64,000 nucleotides of DNA from Streptomyces virginiae (GTDB lineage: Bacteria; Actinomycetota; Actinomycetes; Streptomycetales; Streptomycetaceae): contig NZ_JOAK01000020.1 of assembly GCF_000720455.1 (NCBI RefSeq), positions 127,523 to 191,522 of the forward strand, read 5' to 3'. The position numbers were made by a program, and so were the translations under genes. The notes beneath the pieces are model-generated. The model saw nothing but the letters and a program-made list of their open reading frames with translations, had not been told where the DNA came from and made no database searches. Position 1 is the stretch's first letter, and every line of letters starts with the position of its first letter. This document shows positions 35,838 to 44,880 of the stretch, in pieces.

Positions 35838-36051
35838 GCCCCGACCATGCTGCACCCTCGTCGGCGTCGTCAACGACGAAATGGTGCCGGTCCGGGCCGC
35901 GCAAGATGCAAGGTACCGGTTCAGCGGCTTGCCGATGCGGTTGGTGGGGCTCCTGATGCCCGGCGCCTTCCGCAGGCAGTCGCGACAGCACATGCAGGAC
36001 TTCAAGGCGTTCGCCGAGCAGGGGAAGGACGTCCGCGAAGTACAGGGCTGA
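35836..36051 (+). pseudogene. remnant of a SRPBCC-family gene (C-terminal part)
   Basis: An open frame of about 70 codons ends in NDEMVPVRAAQDARYRFSG and then LLMPGAFRRQSRQHMQDFKA. This resembles the last strand and long C-terminal helix of START/SRPBCC proteins (polyketide cyclase/dehydrase-like, normally about 140-150 residues). The N-terminal half of the domain is missing, and no ribosome site precedes it. It looks truncated by the event that placed the SUKH-type gene next to it. Confidence 0.5.
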
Positions 36052-36205
36052 TCCGCGTGCGGACAGCGGACAGCGGACACCGGCGTCGGCGACGTCGCGA
36101 CCGAGGACATCCGCACCGCGCACGCAACGGCCCGGCTCTGGTGTACGGGTTCGCCGCCGCCGGATGCCTCGCCCCGCCGCCGCCCCCGCCCCCGCCCCGG
36201 GCGGG

Positions 36206-36643
36206 TCAGGTCAGGCGGAGCGCCGTCGTGATGGTCTTGCCGTCGGGGCGGGTGCTGCAGTCGACGTGCTCCGCCAGGCGCTGGATGAGCGGCCAGCCGT
36301 AGCCGCCGGGGTGGTCGACCGTGCCCGTGCGGGCCGCGGGGAGGCGCGGGTTGGCATCGGCGATGGACAGCCGCAGGACGTCGTCCGCGATGTCGGCCTG
36401 GAAGGCGATGACGCCGTCGCCGTGCCGGATCGCGTTGGTGACCAGCTCCGAGGTGACGAGCAGTGCGTCCGCGGCGGTGACGCTGTCGAGGCTGACACCC
36501 GCCAGGAGCAGCAGTTCGCGAACGCGCTCGCGGGCCGCGGCCGCCGAGCTGGGCGGCGCGGCGTGCCGGTCGTCGACGGCGTCCTCGCGGTGCCGCTGCG
36601 AGCCCAGGGGGGCCTCGGACGACGGGGGTGGGTTCATGCTCAT
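36206..36643 (-). CDS. anti-sigma factor kinase-type ATP-binding protein (HATPase_c_2)
   Basis: 145 residues from ATG at 36643. N box VTSELVTNAIRHGDG, weak G1 box IADANPR and terminal YGWPLIQRLAEHV, as in RsbW-like proteins. It is a close relative of the protein encoded at 17388. A STAS gene lies just upstream on the same strand, and a phosphatase/B12-sensor/STAS operon runs divergently. It is therefore the likely kinase and partner-binding element of this switch. Confidence 0.87.
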   Translation of the reverse strand: MSMNPPPSSEAPLGSQRHREDAVDDRHAAPPSSAAAARERVRELLLLAGVSLDSVTAADALLVTSELVTNAIRHGDGVIAFQADIADDVLRLSIADANPRLPAARTGTVDHPGGYGWPLIQRLAEHVDCSTRPDGKTITTALRLT

Positions 36644-36704
36644 CGCCTGCCCATGGCCGCACGGGTCGTACCGTGACGACCCGTTCGGGGACGGGGGGTG
36701 GTGG

Positions 36705-37049
36705 TCAGCATGTCATCGCGGTCCCCAGGTTGTCCGCCATACGGAACGCCGCCGCCGCGCCCGTGACTTCGAACAGTCGCCGGACGGCGGTGTGCAGCGG
36801 GCCGGCGAGGACGAGCACCGACCCGGCGTCCGCGTGGGCCCGCTGCGCGTCGAGCAGCGCGTGCAGCACGGAAGAATCCACGAAGGGAGTGCCCGAAAGG
36901 TCCACCACGGTCCGTGGCAGACCGCCCGCCGCGGCCCGCGCGAGGGCGCCGGCCAGGAACGGCGCGTTGTCCTCGTCGACCTCACCGCGCAGGCTGATGA
37001 CGGTCGCATCGCGTTCTGTGGTCGTGGTGACGACCGCTCCCTCTCCCAT
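36705..37049 (-). CDS. STAS-domain anti-sigma factor antagonist
   Basis: 114 residues from ATG at 37049; a GTG directly before it is possible. STAS features: VISLRGEVDEDNAPFLAGAL, TVVDLSGTPFVDSSVLHALL with the phospho-acceptor serine, and VLVLAGPLHTAVRRLFEVTG. It pairs with the ATPase gene 61 bases downstream. The divergent phosphatase at 37296 is the obvious enzyme to dephosphorylate it. Confidence 0.87.
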   Translation of the reverse strand: MGEGAVVTTTTERDATVISLRGEVDEDNAPFLAGALARAAAGGLPRTVVDLSGTPFVDSSVLHALLDAQRAHADAGSVLVLAGPLHTAVRRLFEVTGAAAAFRMADNLGTAMTC

Positions 37050-37295
37050 CACCGGGACATCTTCCTACATCGTGTGCGGACCCGACGACCGGGTACCCGT
37101 AAGGGCAAGTGGTCCGGTGCTCTGTCACCCCCAGGGATGAGCCCTCGATACCGCGTCCCCCCGTGGTGCGGTTGCAAGGTGTACGGCCCATGGAGGATGG
37201 TTGCCGGAGGACAACTGTTTGGTCCGAGGCTTTCCGGCGTGATGAATGCGATGTAGATGAAGAGGTGAGGGGTTCGCTCAGCGGGCCTTCAACGT

Positions 37296-38954
37296 TTGGT
37301 TCCTTCCACCGAGACGACGTCGAACTCGCACACCACGGGCCTGTCGTGGAATCAGGCCCCCTACCCGGTGCTGGTGGCTGACGCCGGTGCGGTCGTGGTC
37401 CACGCCAACGAGGCGGCAGGGCTGGTGTTCCCGGACGCCCGCCCCGGCTCGGCGATGGCGGACGCGGTCCCCGGATGGCTGGTGTCGGCGCACGCGCGCT
37501 GCACCGCCCACCTGCCCGCGCAGCGCCCGCCCGCCGGGGCCGGCACCGTCCAGGGGCCCGTCGGCGACCGCTCGTACGAGGCGCATCCGACACCCCGCGA
37601 CGACGGCACGGTCGTGTGGTGGCTCGTCGACGACACCGACCACCGGCTGGCCCGGGAGGCCCTGTGGACGGAACGCGAACGCACCGAGTTCCTGGTCCGC
37701 TCCTCCAACCTCCTGCTCTCGTCCCTGAACCTCGACCGGTGCATGGACGTCACGGCTCAGATGGCAGCCGATCACCTCGCCGACGCGGCCCTGGTGATCG
37801 CCCCCGCACACGGGCCCGAGCTCCCGATCGTGTCCTGCGTCCGCGGCGGCAGCCCGTCCGTCTCCCGCGCCGTCGTCGACCCGGAGGCCGTGCCCGGGCT
37901 GGCCGAGGCGCTCCAGGGCTTCCCGCCCGTCCCCTCCCGGTGGCTCGACCCGTCCGCCGCACCGGCCTGGCTGGTGCCGGACGGCCTCGACGCCCTGGGG
38001 TCGATCGTCATCACACCCCTGCCCGGGCACGGTGTGCCCGCGGGCGCCCTGGTACTGCTGCGCGCCGACGGCGCGAGCGCGTTCACGGAGGGCGAGGAGG
38101 TGTTCGCGCGGCTGTTCGCCGCCCGCGCCGGCGCCGCCATGTCGGCCGCCCGTCTCTACGCGGAGCAGGCGTCGATCACCGACATCCTGATGCGCGAACT
38201 CCTCCCTCCCCTGCTGCACCAGGTCTCCGGGGTGGAGTACGCAGGCGGCTACCGGCCGTCGAAGGACCACGAGCGGGTCGGCGGCGACTTCTACGACGTG
38301 CACCCCGCCGCCGACGAGGGCGAGCCCTCCCTCGTCGTCCTCGGAGACGTGTGCGGCAAGGGACTGCAGGCCGCGGTGATGACCGGCAAGATCCGCAACA
38401 CGCTGCACGCCCTCCTGCCGATGGCCGACGACCACCACAGGATGCTCAGCCTCCTCAACACCTCTCTGCTGAACTCCGAGAACGCCCGCTTCGCCACCAT
38501 GGTGCTGGCCTCCGCGGCCCGGGACGGCAACGCGGTGCAGCTGCGCCTGACGAGCGCCGGACACCCCGCCCCGCTGATCCTGCGCTCCGACGGCCGGGTG
38601 GAGGAGGCCCGTACGAAGGGGACGCTGGTGGGTGCGCTGCCCGAGATCACCACGGAGACGGCCCGCGTGACGCTGGCCCCCGGGGACACCTGCGTGCTCT
38701 ACACCGACGGGATCAGCGAGGCGCGGGGAGGACCCATGGGCGGTGCGATGTTCGGGGAGGAGCGGCTGCGCCGCGCCTTGTCGGAGTGCGCGGCGATGCC
38801 CGCCGAGGCGGTGGTGGAGCACGTGCAGATGCTCACCTCCCAGTGGGTGGGCACAGGCCGCCACGACGACATGGCCGTCGTCGTGATCTCGGCCCCGCGC
38901 ACCAACCACCTCAGCGCCGTGGACGGCCACACCCGCGGGCGGTTCACCGCGTGA
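37296..38954 (+). CDS. PAS/GAF-linked SpoIIE-type phosphatase
   Basis: 552 residues if started at TTG 37296; the start is uncertain and a later GTG near 37369 is possible. A PAS-like region (YPVLVADAGAVVVHANEAA) and a GAF-like region (about 130-280) precede an intact PP2C domain with VGGDFYDVH, VLGDVCGKG, LYTDGISEA and GRHDDMAVVV. It should dephosphorylate STAS antagonists in response to a small ligand or protein. It overlaps the B12-binding protein gene by GTGA, which strongly suggests that the cobalamin sensor controls or senses with this phosphatase. Confidence 0.87.
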   Translation: MVPSTETTSNSHTTGLSWNQAPYPVLVADAGAVVVHANEAAGLVFPDARPGSAMADAVPGWLVSAHARCTAHLPAQRPPAGAGTVQGPVGDRSYEAHPTPRDDGTVVWWLVDDTDHRLAREALWTERERTEFLVRSSNLLLSSLNLDRCMDVTAQMAADHLADAALVIAPAHGPELPIVSCVRGGSPSVSRAVVDPEAVPGLAEALQGFPPVPSRWLDPSAAPAWLVPDGLDALGSIVITPLPGHGVPAGALVLLRADGASAFTEGEEVFARLFAARAGAAMSAARLYAEQASITDILMRELLPPLLHQVSGVEYAGGYRPSKDHERVGGDFYDVHPAADEGEPSLVVLGDVCGKGLQAAVMTGKIRNTLHALLPMADDHHRMLSLLNTSLLNSENARFATMVLASAARDGNAVQLRLTSAGHPAPLILRSDGRVEEARTKGTLVGALPEITTETARVTLAPGDTCVLYTDGISEARGGPMGGAMFGEERLRRALSECAAMPAEAVVEHVQMLTSQWVGTGRHDDMAVVVISAPRTNHLSAVDGHTRGRFTA

Positions 38955-40114
38955 GCCCCTACGACACCACGGCAACGGCAACGGCAACGGCAACGTCACC
39001 GTCACCGTCACCGGCCCCCGTCACTGCCCCCGCCCCTGCCACGACGCGCTCTCCGGCCCCGGAGGAGGAACTCCGCGCGCGGGTGTGGGAGTCGGTGATG
39101 GCGTTCGACGAGGCCGCCACCGTCGGTACGGTGCTGCGCGCACTGGACGACGGCATGGCGGCGGAGGACCTCCTGCTCGACGTCATCGCCTCCGTACAGG
39201 GTCGGGTCGGCCGGGAGTGGGCGGCGAACAGCATCACCGTCGCCCAGGAGCACGCCGCGACCGCCATCAACGACCGGGCCGTCGCCGCCGTCGCCCTGCA
39301 CCCCTCGGTGCACGTGGCACCGACACGCGGCCGGGTCACGGTGGCCTGCGTGGACGGCGAGTGGCACGCCCTGCCCGCCCGGCTCCTGGCCGAGGTACTG
39401 CGGATCAGGGGCTGGCGCGTCGACTACCTCGGGGCCCAGGTGACCGCCCCGCACCTCGTCGCGCACCTGCACCGCACCGGCCCGGACGCCGTCGCCCTCT
39501 CCGGCTCGCTCGCGACCCGGCTGCCCGCCGCGCACGCCACCATCACCGCCTGCCAGGCCGTCGGAACCCCCGTGATCGTGGGCGGGGCGGCCTTCGGCCC
39601 CGGGGGCCGCTACGCCCGCCTGCTCGGCGCGGACTCCTGGGCCCCCGACGCGCGGGCCGCCGCCGACGAGCTGGCCCGCGGCCCACTGCCGCGGCCCCGG
39701 CCAGGCCACCAGGCCATCGACGACCTGCCCCACCTGAACGACCAGGAGTACACCCTGGTCGCCCGCAGCCGCCCGCGCCTCGTCCGGGCCGTGTTCGCGC
39801 AGCTGGAGAAGGCATATCCGGCGATGCGCGCCTACACCGAGATGCAGCGCGAGCGGACCGCCGAAGACCTCTCCCACATCGTCGAGTTCCTCGCCGCCGC
39901 CCTCTACACCGGTGACGAGGACCTCTTCTGCGGCTTCCTGCTGTGGACCGCCGGCGTCCTGGAAGCCCGCGGCGTACCGGCCGCCTCGCTGCTGCCCGCC
40001 CTGGAACTCCTGCAGCGGGAACTGCAGGACTTCCCCCGCGCCACCGCCACCCTCCGGGCCGGAGCCGCCCGCCTGACCGTCACCCCTCTCACCGCTGCCG
40101 GGACCGCTGTATGA
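38951..40114 (+). CDS. cobalamin-binding sensor protein with CarH-type Wx9EH motif
   Basis: 387 residues from GTG at 38951. After a Thr/Pro-rich leader, a helical-bundle domain (about 40-115) contains W90, nine residues, then E100-H101. This is the Wx9EH motif that marks the adenosylcobalamin-binding bundle of CarH/LitR light receptors. A Rossmann-like B12-binding domain (about 128-245) follows with the ExH motif E137-W138-H139 (the axial histidine position) and VIVGGAAFGPG near its end. Instead of the MerR DNA-binding domain of CarH, it carries a C-terminal helical domain (about 265-370) and sits between a phosphatase and a STAS gene, overlapping both. Light or B12 control of partner switching is inferred. 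Confidence 0.88.
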   Translation: MSPYDTTATATATATSPSPSPAPVTAPAPATTRSPAPEEELRARVWESVMAFDEAATVGTVLRALDDGMAAEDLLLDVIASVQGRVGREWAANSITVAQEHAATAINDRAVAAVALHPSVHVAPTRGRVTVACVDGEWHALPARLLAEVLRIRGWRVDYLGAQVTAPHLVAHLHRTGPDAVALSGSLATRLPAAHATITACQAVGTPVIVGGAAFGPGGRYARLLGADSWAPDARAAADELARGPLPRPRPGHQAIDDLPHLNDQEYTLVARSRPRLVRAVFAQLEKAYPAMRAYTEMQRERTAEDLSHIVEFLAAALYTGDEDLFCGFLLWTAGVLEARGVPAASLLPALELLQRELQDFPRATATLRAGAARLTVTPLTAAGTAV

Positions 40115-40572
40115 CGAGCCTGCCCTCCACCCCGCTCGGCCTGACGTACTCCTCCTCGCACGAGGCCGTGCGCGTCGAGCTGAGCGGCGACCTCGACCAC
40201 CGCCACGCCGACCTCCTCGTCGAGGCCGTGGACCGGCTGCTCGCCGAGCACCCCGGGCTACGGGACCTGCGGCTGGACTGCACCGGGCTGTCCGCGGTCG
40301 ACTCCAGCGGCCTGTCGGCGCTGCTGATGGTCCGACGGCGCACCGACAGGGCGGGCGCGGGGCTGCACCTCGACGGCCGGACCGTCCAGCTCAACCGCAT
40401 CCTGGAGATCACCTGCACCCTGGAGTACCTCACGGCACCCATTGCGGGCGCGCAGGCCCTCCGCCGCACCGGCGGCACCGCGTGCAGCGGTCGGACGGAG
40501 GAGACCCTCCCGGTGGCCCCCTCCGCCGGCCCCGAGCCCCGCGCCCGGCACGACCGGCGCGACACCACCTGA
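40111..40572 (+). CDS. STAS-domain protein
   Basis: 153 residues from ATG at 40111, overlapping the B12-protein stop (ATGA). STAS blocks: VRVELSGDLDHRHADLLVEAV and LRLDCTGLSAVDSSGLSALLMV with the phospho-acceptor serine. The last 35 residues are a disordered tail. It completes an operon of phosphatase, cobalamin sensor and STAS protein, and is a second possible substrate of the phosphatase beside the divergent STAS protein. Confidence 0.87.
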   Translation: MTSLPSTPLGLTYSSSHEAVRVELSGDLDHRHADLLVEAVDRLLAEHPGLRDLRLDCTGLSAVDSSGLSALLMVRRRTDRAGAGLHLDGRTVQLNRILEITCTLEYLTAPIAGAQALRRTGGTACSGRTEETLPVAPSAGPEPRARHDRRDTT

Positions 40573-40651
40573 AGGGTGTCCGCACCTTCCGGCCCGCCCG
40601 GCGGCCGGCCGGACCACCATGCGGACGCGACCGAGCCCGAAAGGCCCCCAC

Positions 40652-41575
40652 TTGACGCCCCGCGCCCCCGCGCACCTCCTCAGCAGCCATGCCGTCACCG
40701 CCGGCGCGGGCCCGTACGCCCTGGCCGCCGGCCCCGACGGCGCCGTCTGGTGCACCCTCGTGCACGCCGGGCGCATCGCCCGCCTCGCTCCGGACGGCCG
40801 GATCGACGAGTTCCCGCTGGACTCGTCCGACTGCGGCCCCAGCCTCATCACCGCAGGGCCCGACGGCGCCCTGTGGTTCACCCGGAACCGGGACCACCGC
40901 ATCGGCCGCATCACCACCGACGGCCGTGCCCGTTCCCACGCATTGCCCGGCGCCGCGCCCGGACCGTACGGGGTGGCCGCCGGCCCGGACGGCGCACTCT
41001 GGTACACCACGCTGCACACGCACTCCATCGGCCGGCTCACCCCGGACGGGGAGGTCACCGAGTACCCGCTGCCCGGCACGGGTTCCTTCCCGTCCTTCCT
41101 CGTCGCCGCCCCCGACGGCGCGCTGTGGTGCACCCTCAACCAGGCCCACGCCCTGGCGCGGATCACCGTGACCGGCGACGTCCGGCTGTTCCCGCTGCCC
41201 ACGGACGGCGCCGCACCGGTCGGGCTGGCGGCAGGGCCCGACGGATCCCTGTGGTTCGCCGAGATCGGGGCGGGCCGGATCGGCCGGCTGGACCCGTCCG
41301 GCCCCGGCGCGGCCGTCACCGAGTACCCGCTGCCCGACGCGCAGTGCCGGCCGCACGCCGTGGCGGTCGCACCGGACGGTGCCTGCTGGTTCACCGCATG
41401 GGCCACCGGCCGGATCGGCCGCGTCACCACGGACGGCCAAGTCACCGAAGCCACCCTCACCGACCCCGGCTGCGAACCGCACGGCCTCGCCTTCGGAGCC
41501 GACGGCACGCTGTACGTCGCCCAGGAGAGCGGCGACATCACCCGCTGGGACGTCACCGGCCCGACGGAGGCGTGA
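40652..41575 (+). CDS. vgb: virginiamycin B lyase (streptogramin B resistance)
   Basis: 307 residues from TTG at 40652, seven bases after AAAGG; an ATG at 40619 is possible. Seven repeats of the GPDGALWF type (for example GPDGAVWC, GPDGALWY, APDGACWF and GADGTLYV) form the seven blades of a Vgb-like beta-propeller. The histidine-bearing strands RPHAVAVAP and CEPHGLAFG match the PHA and EPHG active-site motifs of the lyase, which opens the streptogramin B ring by elimination rather than hydrolysis. The usual glutamate in the penultimate blade (FTEW) is alanine here (FTAW), so activity on streptogramins is likely but not assured. Confidence 0.75.
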   Translation: MTPRAPAHLLSSHAVTAGAGPYALAAGPDGAVWCTLVHAGRIARLAPDGRIDEFPLDSSDCGPSLITAGPDGALWFTRNRDHRIGRITTDGRARSHALPGAAPGPYGVAAGPDGALWYTTLHTHSIGRLTPDGEVTEYPLPGTGSFPSFLVAAPDGALWCTLNQAHALARITVTGDVRLFPLPTDGAAPVGLAAGPDGSLWFAEIGAGRIGRLDPSGPGAAVTEYPLPDAQCRPHAVAVAPDGACWFTAWATGRIGRVTTDGQVTEATLTDPGCEPHGLAFGADGTLYVAQESGDITRWDVTGPTEA

Positions 41576-41695
41576 ACCGGCCCCGGCGGCCGCACTGCAC
41601 CGGAGGCATGAACCGGCCCGGGCCGCCGCGCGGCACAGGCGGTGTCCGGAAGCGTGGTGTGTGACCATCGCAGGATTCACTCGTTTGACGCGGGC

Positions 41696-43642
41696 GTGAG
41701 CACCTCTCAGAGATTCGGCTCGGCCGACGTGGAGCACGCCGAGGCGGTCCTCGTCGAGCAGTACCCCCGACTGGTCCGGCTCGCCTACCTGACGCTCCCG
41801 GACTCGCTGGGCCGGCACACCCGCGTCCTGCTGGCCCACAAGGCCGTGCAGCGGGCGCTGCCCCGCCCCGGCACACCGACGGGAACCGCCCCGGCCGAGG
41901 CCGGTACGGACGAACCCGACCCGCCCGACCCGCACCTCACGCTGGTCCGCACCCGCGTCCTGCGGGCCACCCTCGCCCCCACGCGACCCGCGGCCGGCAC
42001 CTGGGCTCGCATCGGCAGGCCGCCCGTCCCGCCCTTCGTGTGGGGGCTGCGACTGTGGCCCCCCGCGGGCGGGATCGACGAGGCCGCCCAGACGCTGAGC
42101 GGTGCCCCGGCACCGGTCCGGGCCGCGTTCGTCCTCCACCACCTGGACGACCTGACGCAAGACCAGGCCGTGCGCCTCCTCGGCCGCGCCGGAGCCGCCG
42201 ATCCCGCCGGAGCCGTACGCGACGCCCTCGCCCTGCCCGTCGGGGAAGGACTCCTCCAGGCCCTGCGCCGTCCGGAGTTCGACGCCAGCGTGGTCAGCGC
42301 CCGCCCCACCGACCTGCTACGCCGCCGCCGCAGGGCCCGGGCCTGCTGGGCCGCTCTCGCCACCCTGGCACTGGCCCTCACCGCCCTCTCCGTCCACGGC
42401 TCGCCCACCGGTCCGGACGTACGGCCTGCCGCCGGACCCGCGGCCTCCGGTGTGCTGGACCCCGCCCGGCTCCAGCGCGTCCCCGCCGAGGCCTGGGCCG
42501 ACACCGCCCGCGTCGACTTCACCGCCTGGCCCGCCCGCGGCGGCCGGACCGGCGACCGCGACCTGCTGGCCCGCGCCCTGCGCACATGGGCCGCGCCGGG
42601 CACGACCCCGGTCACCACCATGCCCGGCACCACGGCCGAACCCCCCGCACGGGCGCCCCAACTGCTGTACGCGGGCGATCTGGACGGCCGCGCGGTGGTG
42701 CTCCTGCGCGACGGGGACCGTGTCGTGCGCTACGGCGAAACCACCACCGGGTCCGGCGGCCGCACGCTCGACGTCACCCGCACCGACGACGCGGGCGTCA
42801 CCACGGCGGCGGCCCTCACCCTGTCCCGTGCCCCCGGCGGGGCGTCTGCCCGCTACCTCCTCGCCCCCTGGATCGCCACGGCCGCCACCCGCGACCTGCT
42901 CCGCGCGGGCGACACGGCGCACACGCTCACCGTCGCCGCCGACGGCGTCACCGCCCCCGCCGCGGTTCCGCCCGCCGGCGGAGCCTGTGCGTCCTGGCCC
43001 GTCCTCGAACTCACCTCCTCGACCCGCATCGTCGAGAAGCACTCCTTCGTCCTCACCGACCTCGGCGCGCTGTCCCCGGTGCACCTGACCTACACGCCGC
43101 TGCCGGACGGCCCCGCCGCCCCCGCCCGCCAGCCGCGCGAGGCCACCGGCCCCGAGGCCCGCGCGGCCTGGGCGCCCCTGGCCTGCCGGCTCGGCGAACT
43201 GCGCGCAGGCGCGTACCGCGCCGTCAACGTCTGGGACTTCGCAGCCGCCCGGCTGCCCGACGGCGCCGGCCGTGCGGTGTGGTCATGCACCCGGGCCTCC
43301 GGCTGGGCCGGGCCCGGCGACGTCACGGTCCGGCTGCGCCTCGAAACGGGAACACCGCAGGACGTGGCACGGGCCCGTTCCACCGCCGCCTGCGGCCGGT
43401 TCGGCCAGCACCTCCTCGCGGGCTTCCGCTGGCGCTCCCCGGCGGGCCGCTGGTACCTGCTGGCCGCCGGAAGCCGGCAGGTCACCGGGATCACGGCGAC
43501 CGGTGCGGTGCGGGCCGGCGCCGCCGACAGGACGCTCGCCGCGCCCTGGCCCGGCCCGGACGGTCCGGTGTCCCTGACCGGAACCCTCGCCGGCGGCGGC
43601 ACCGTCACCGCCCTCGACGGAGCGGGAGGCGGCCGCGACTGA
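41696..43642 (+). CDS. membrane protein with N-terminal ECF-sigma-like domain
   Basis: 648 residues from GTG at 41696; the start is uncertain. The N-terminal 200 residues resemble an ECF sigma layout: EQYPRLVRLAYLTLPDSLG as a region-2-like helix, and APVRAAFVLHHLDDLTQDQA with RLLGRAG as a region-4-like helix pair. One membrane helix follows (ACWAALATLALALTALSV, about 215-235), then a large extracytoplasmic part with four conserved-looking cysteines (for example GGACASW, ACRLGE and STAACGRFG). This topology suggests a sensor with an intracellular sigma-like head. I know similar unannotated proteins in streptomycetes but no established function. Confidence 0.65.
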   Translation: MSTSQRFGSADVEHAEAVLVEQYPRLVRLAYLTLPDSLGRHTRVLLAHKAVQRALPRPGTPTGTAPAEAGTDEPDPPDPHLTLVRTRVLRATLAPTRPAAGTWARIGRPPVPPFVWGLRLWPPAGGIDEAAQTLSGAPAPVRAAFVLHHLDDLTQDQAVRLLGRAGAADPAGAVRDALALPVGEGLLQALRRPEFDASVVSARPTDLLRRRRRARACWAALATLALALTALSVHGSPTGPDVRPAAGPAASGVLDPARLQRVPAEAWADTARVDFTAWPARGGRTGDRDLLARALRTWAAPGTTPVTTMPGTTAEPPARAPQLLYAGDLDGRAVVLLRDGDRVVRYGETTTGSGGRTLDVTRTDDAGVTTAAALTLSRAPGGASARYLLAPWIATAATRDLLRAGDTAHTLTVAADGVTAPAAVPPAGGACASWPVLELTSSTRIVEKHSFVLTDLGALSPVHLTYTPLPDGPAAPARQPREATGPEARAAWAPLACRLGELRAGAYRAVNVWDFAAARLPDGAGRAVWSCTRASGWAGPGDVTVRLRLETGTPQDVARARSTAACGRFGQHLLAGFRWRSPAGRWYLLAAGSRQVTGITATGAVRAGAADRTLAAPWPGPDGPVSLTGTLAGGGTVTALDGAGGGRD

Positions 43643-43691
43643 ACGGCGGCGCGGAGCCGGTCACCACCGCGACCCGCGCGGACCGCTACCG

Positions 43692-44741
43692 CTACCACCT
43701 CATGCGGACGTTCTCGGCCCACCCCAGCAGGCCGTCGACCGCGATCGGCCGGCCCCCGTCAGCGCGGACGGTGCCCGCGTAATGGCCGAAACACTGGTCG
43801 GTGCGGTTGCCGATCAGCCCTGCGTCCGTCCGCACGCGCCGTACGTGGAACGGCGTGAACCGCAGGTCCACCTGCCCGGCCCCGCCGTCGTGGACGCTCC
43901 ACGGCGCCAGGGGGTCGTCGGGCTCGAAGTCCCAGACGAGCTCCCGGCCGATCTTGGTGAGCGTGCCGTCGACGCACAGCGCGTTCTCGGTCGAGCCCGT
44001 GCCGCGGGTCCACTCGCCGCCGAGCTGGAGCCCGACGGTGTGCCCGTCCGTACGGCCGGAGGCAGCCCCCCAGTTCCAGCGCACGCGCCGGGGCCAGCGC
44101 CCGCGCCCGTGGTCCAGCACGGCCCAGGCCCCGTCCCCGAACGGCAGGACGTCGTCCCCGACGGTGACGGTGCCCGTCGCGGGGCGCGCCGTGTGCTTGG
44201 AGGTGTACTGGAAGCGCCGCTCGCTCCACGGCACGACCACCGAAAGGGTCTCGTGCCCGTCCGGCAGTGCGGCGAACAGGTCGACCACCACGGGCACCCG
44301 GCCGGGCCCCAGGCAGCGCGCCCGCAGCCGGGTACCGCCCGGCCCTTCGCCGATCTCGACGCGGACCTGGCCGCGGACGGGCCGCTCGGGCCCCACGACG
44401 ACGGGCCGCGTCCCCGCGGAGCCGGCGACGGTGTCGGGCAGTCGCACGCCGCGACCGCCGGGCAGGATCGCGGTCCGCTCGAACTCGCGCCGCCGGGCGG
44501 GCCCGAACTCCAGCACGTAGACGGAGTTCAGGGCCAGGTAGTCCAGGTCGCTGACGGTGAGGGCGACCAGGTGCGTCGGCGTCGTGACGCACCAGTACTC
44601 CCACCGCTTGGTACGGCCCCAGCCCGGTATCGACGAGCGGTGCAGGGGCCGGCGCGACCAGCCGATCGCCGCGGGATCGACCCTGCCGTCGGGGAGGCAC
44701 AGTCCGACCGGACCGGTGATCTCACGTTCGTACGTGGCCAT
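43692..44741 (-). CDS. DUF2804 family protein
   Basis: 349 residues from ATG at 44741. Conserved points: GLCLPDGRVDPAAIGWSRRP, TKRWEYWCVTTPTHLVALTV, PWSERRFQYTSKHTARPATG, GAWAVLDHGRGRWPRRVRWNW and the terminal GHYAGTVRADGG. The fold is probably beta-rich and lipocalin-like, by similarity to carotenoid 1,2-hydratase-like proteins. No catalytic role is known. No signal peptide. It appears to be a single-gene unit. Confidence 0.85.
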   Translation of the reverse strand: MATYEREITGPVGLCLPDGRVDPAAIGWSRRPLHRSSIPGWGRTKRWEYWCVTTPTHLVALTVSDLDYLALNSVYVLEFGPARRREFERTAILPGGRGVRLPDTVAGSAGTRPVVVGPERPVRGQVRVEIGEGPGGTRLRARCLGPGRVPVVVDLFAALPDGHETLSVVVPWSERRFQYTSKHTARPATGTVTVGDDVLPFGDGAWAVLDHGRGRWPRRVRWNWGAASGRTDGHTVGLQLGGEWTRGTGSTENALCVDGTLTKIGRELVWDFEPDDPLAPWSVHDGGAGQVDLRFTPFHVRRVRTDAGLIGNRTDQCFGHYAGTVRADGGRPIAVDGLLGWAENVRMRW

Positions 44742-44880
44742 GCGCGGACCCTATGCGGCCGCGAGCGCGGTGGTCGAGGGGGCGTGGTCGAGGGGGCGTG
44801 GACGTGCGGCGGGGGGGACCGCCCCGTGGTCGCCCCCGCCTGTTCATCGCGGCTCAGGAGTCATGCGCTGCTCCGTGCGC

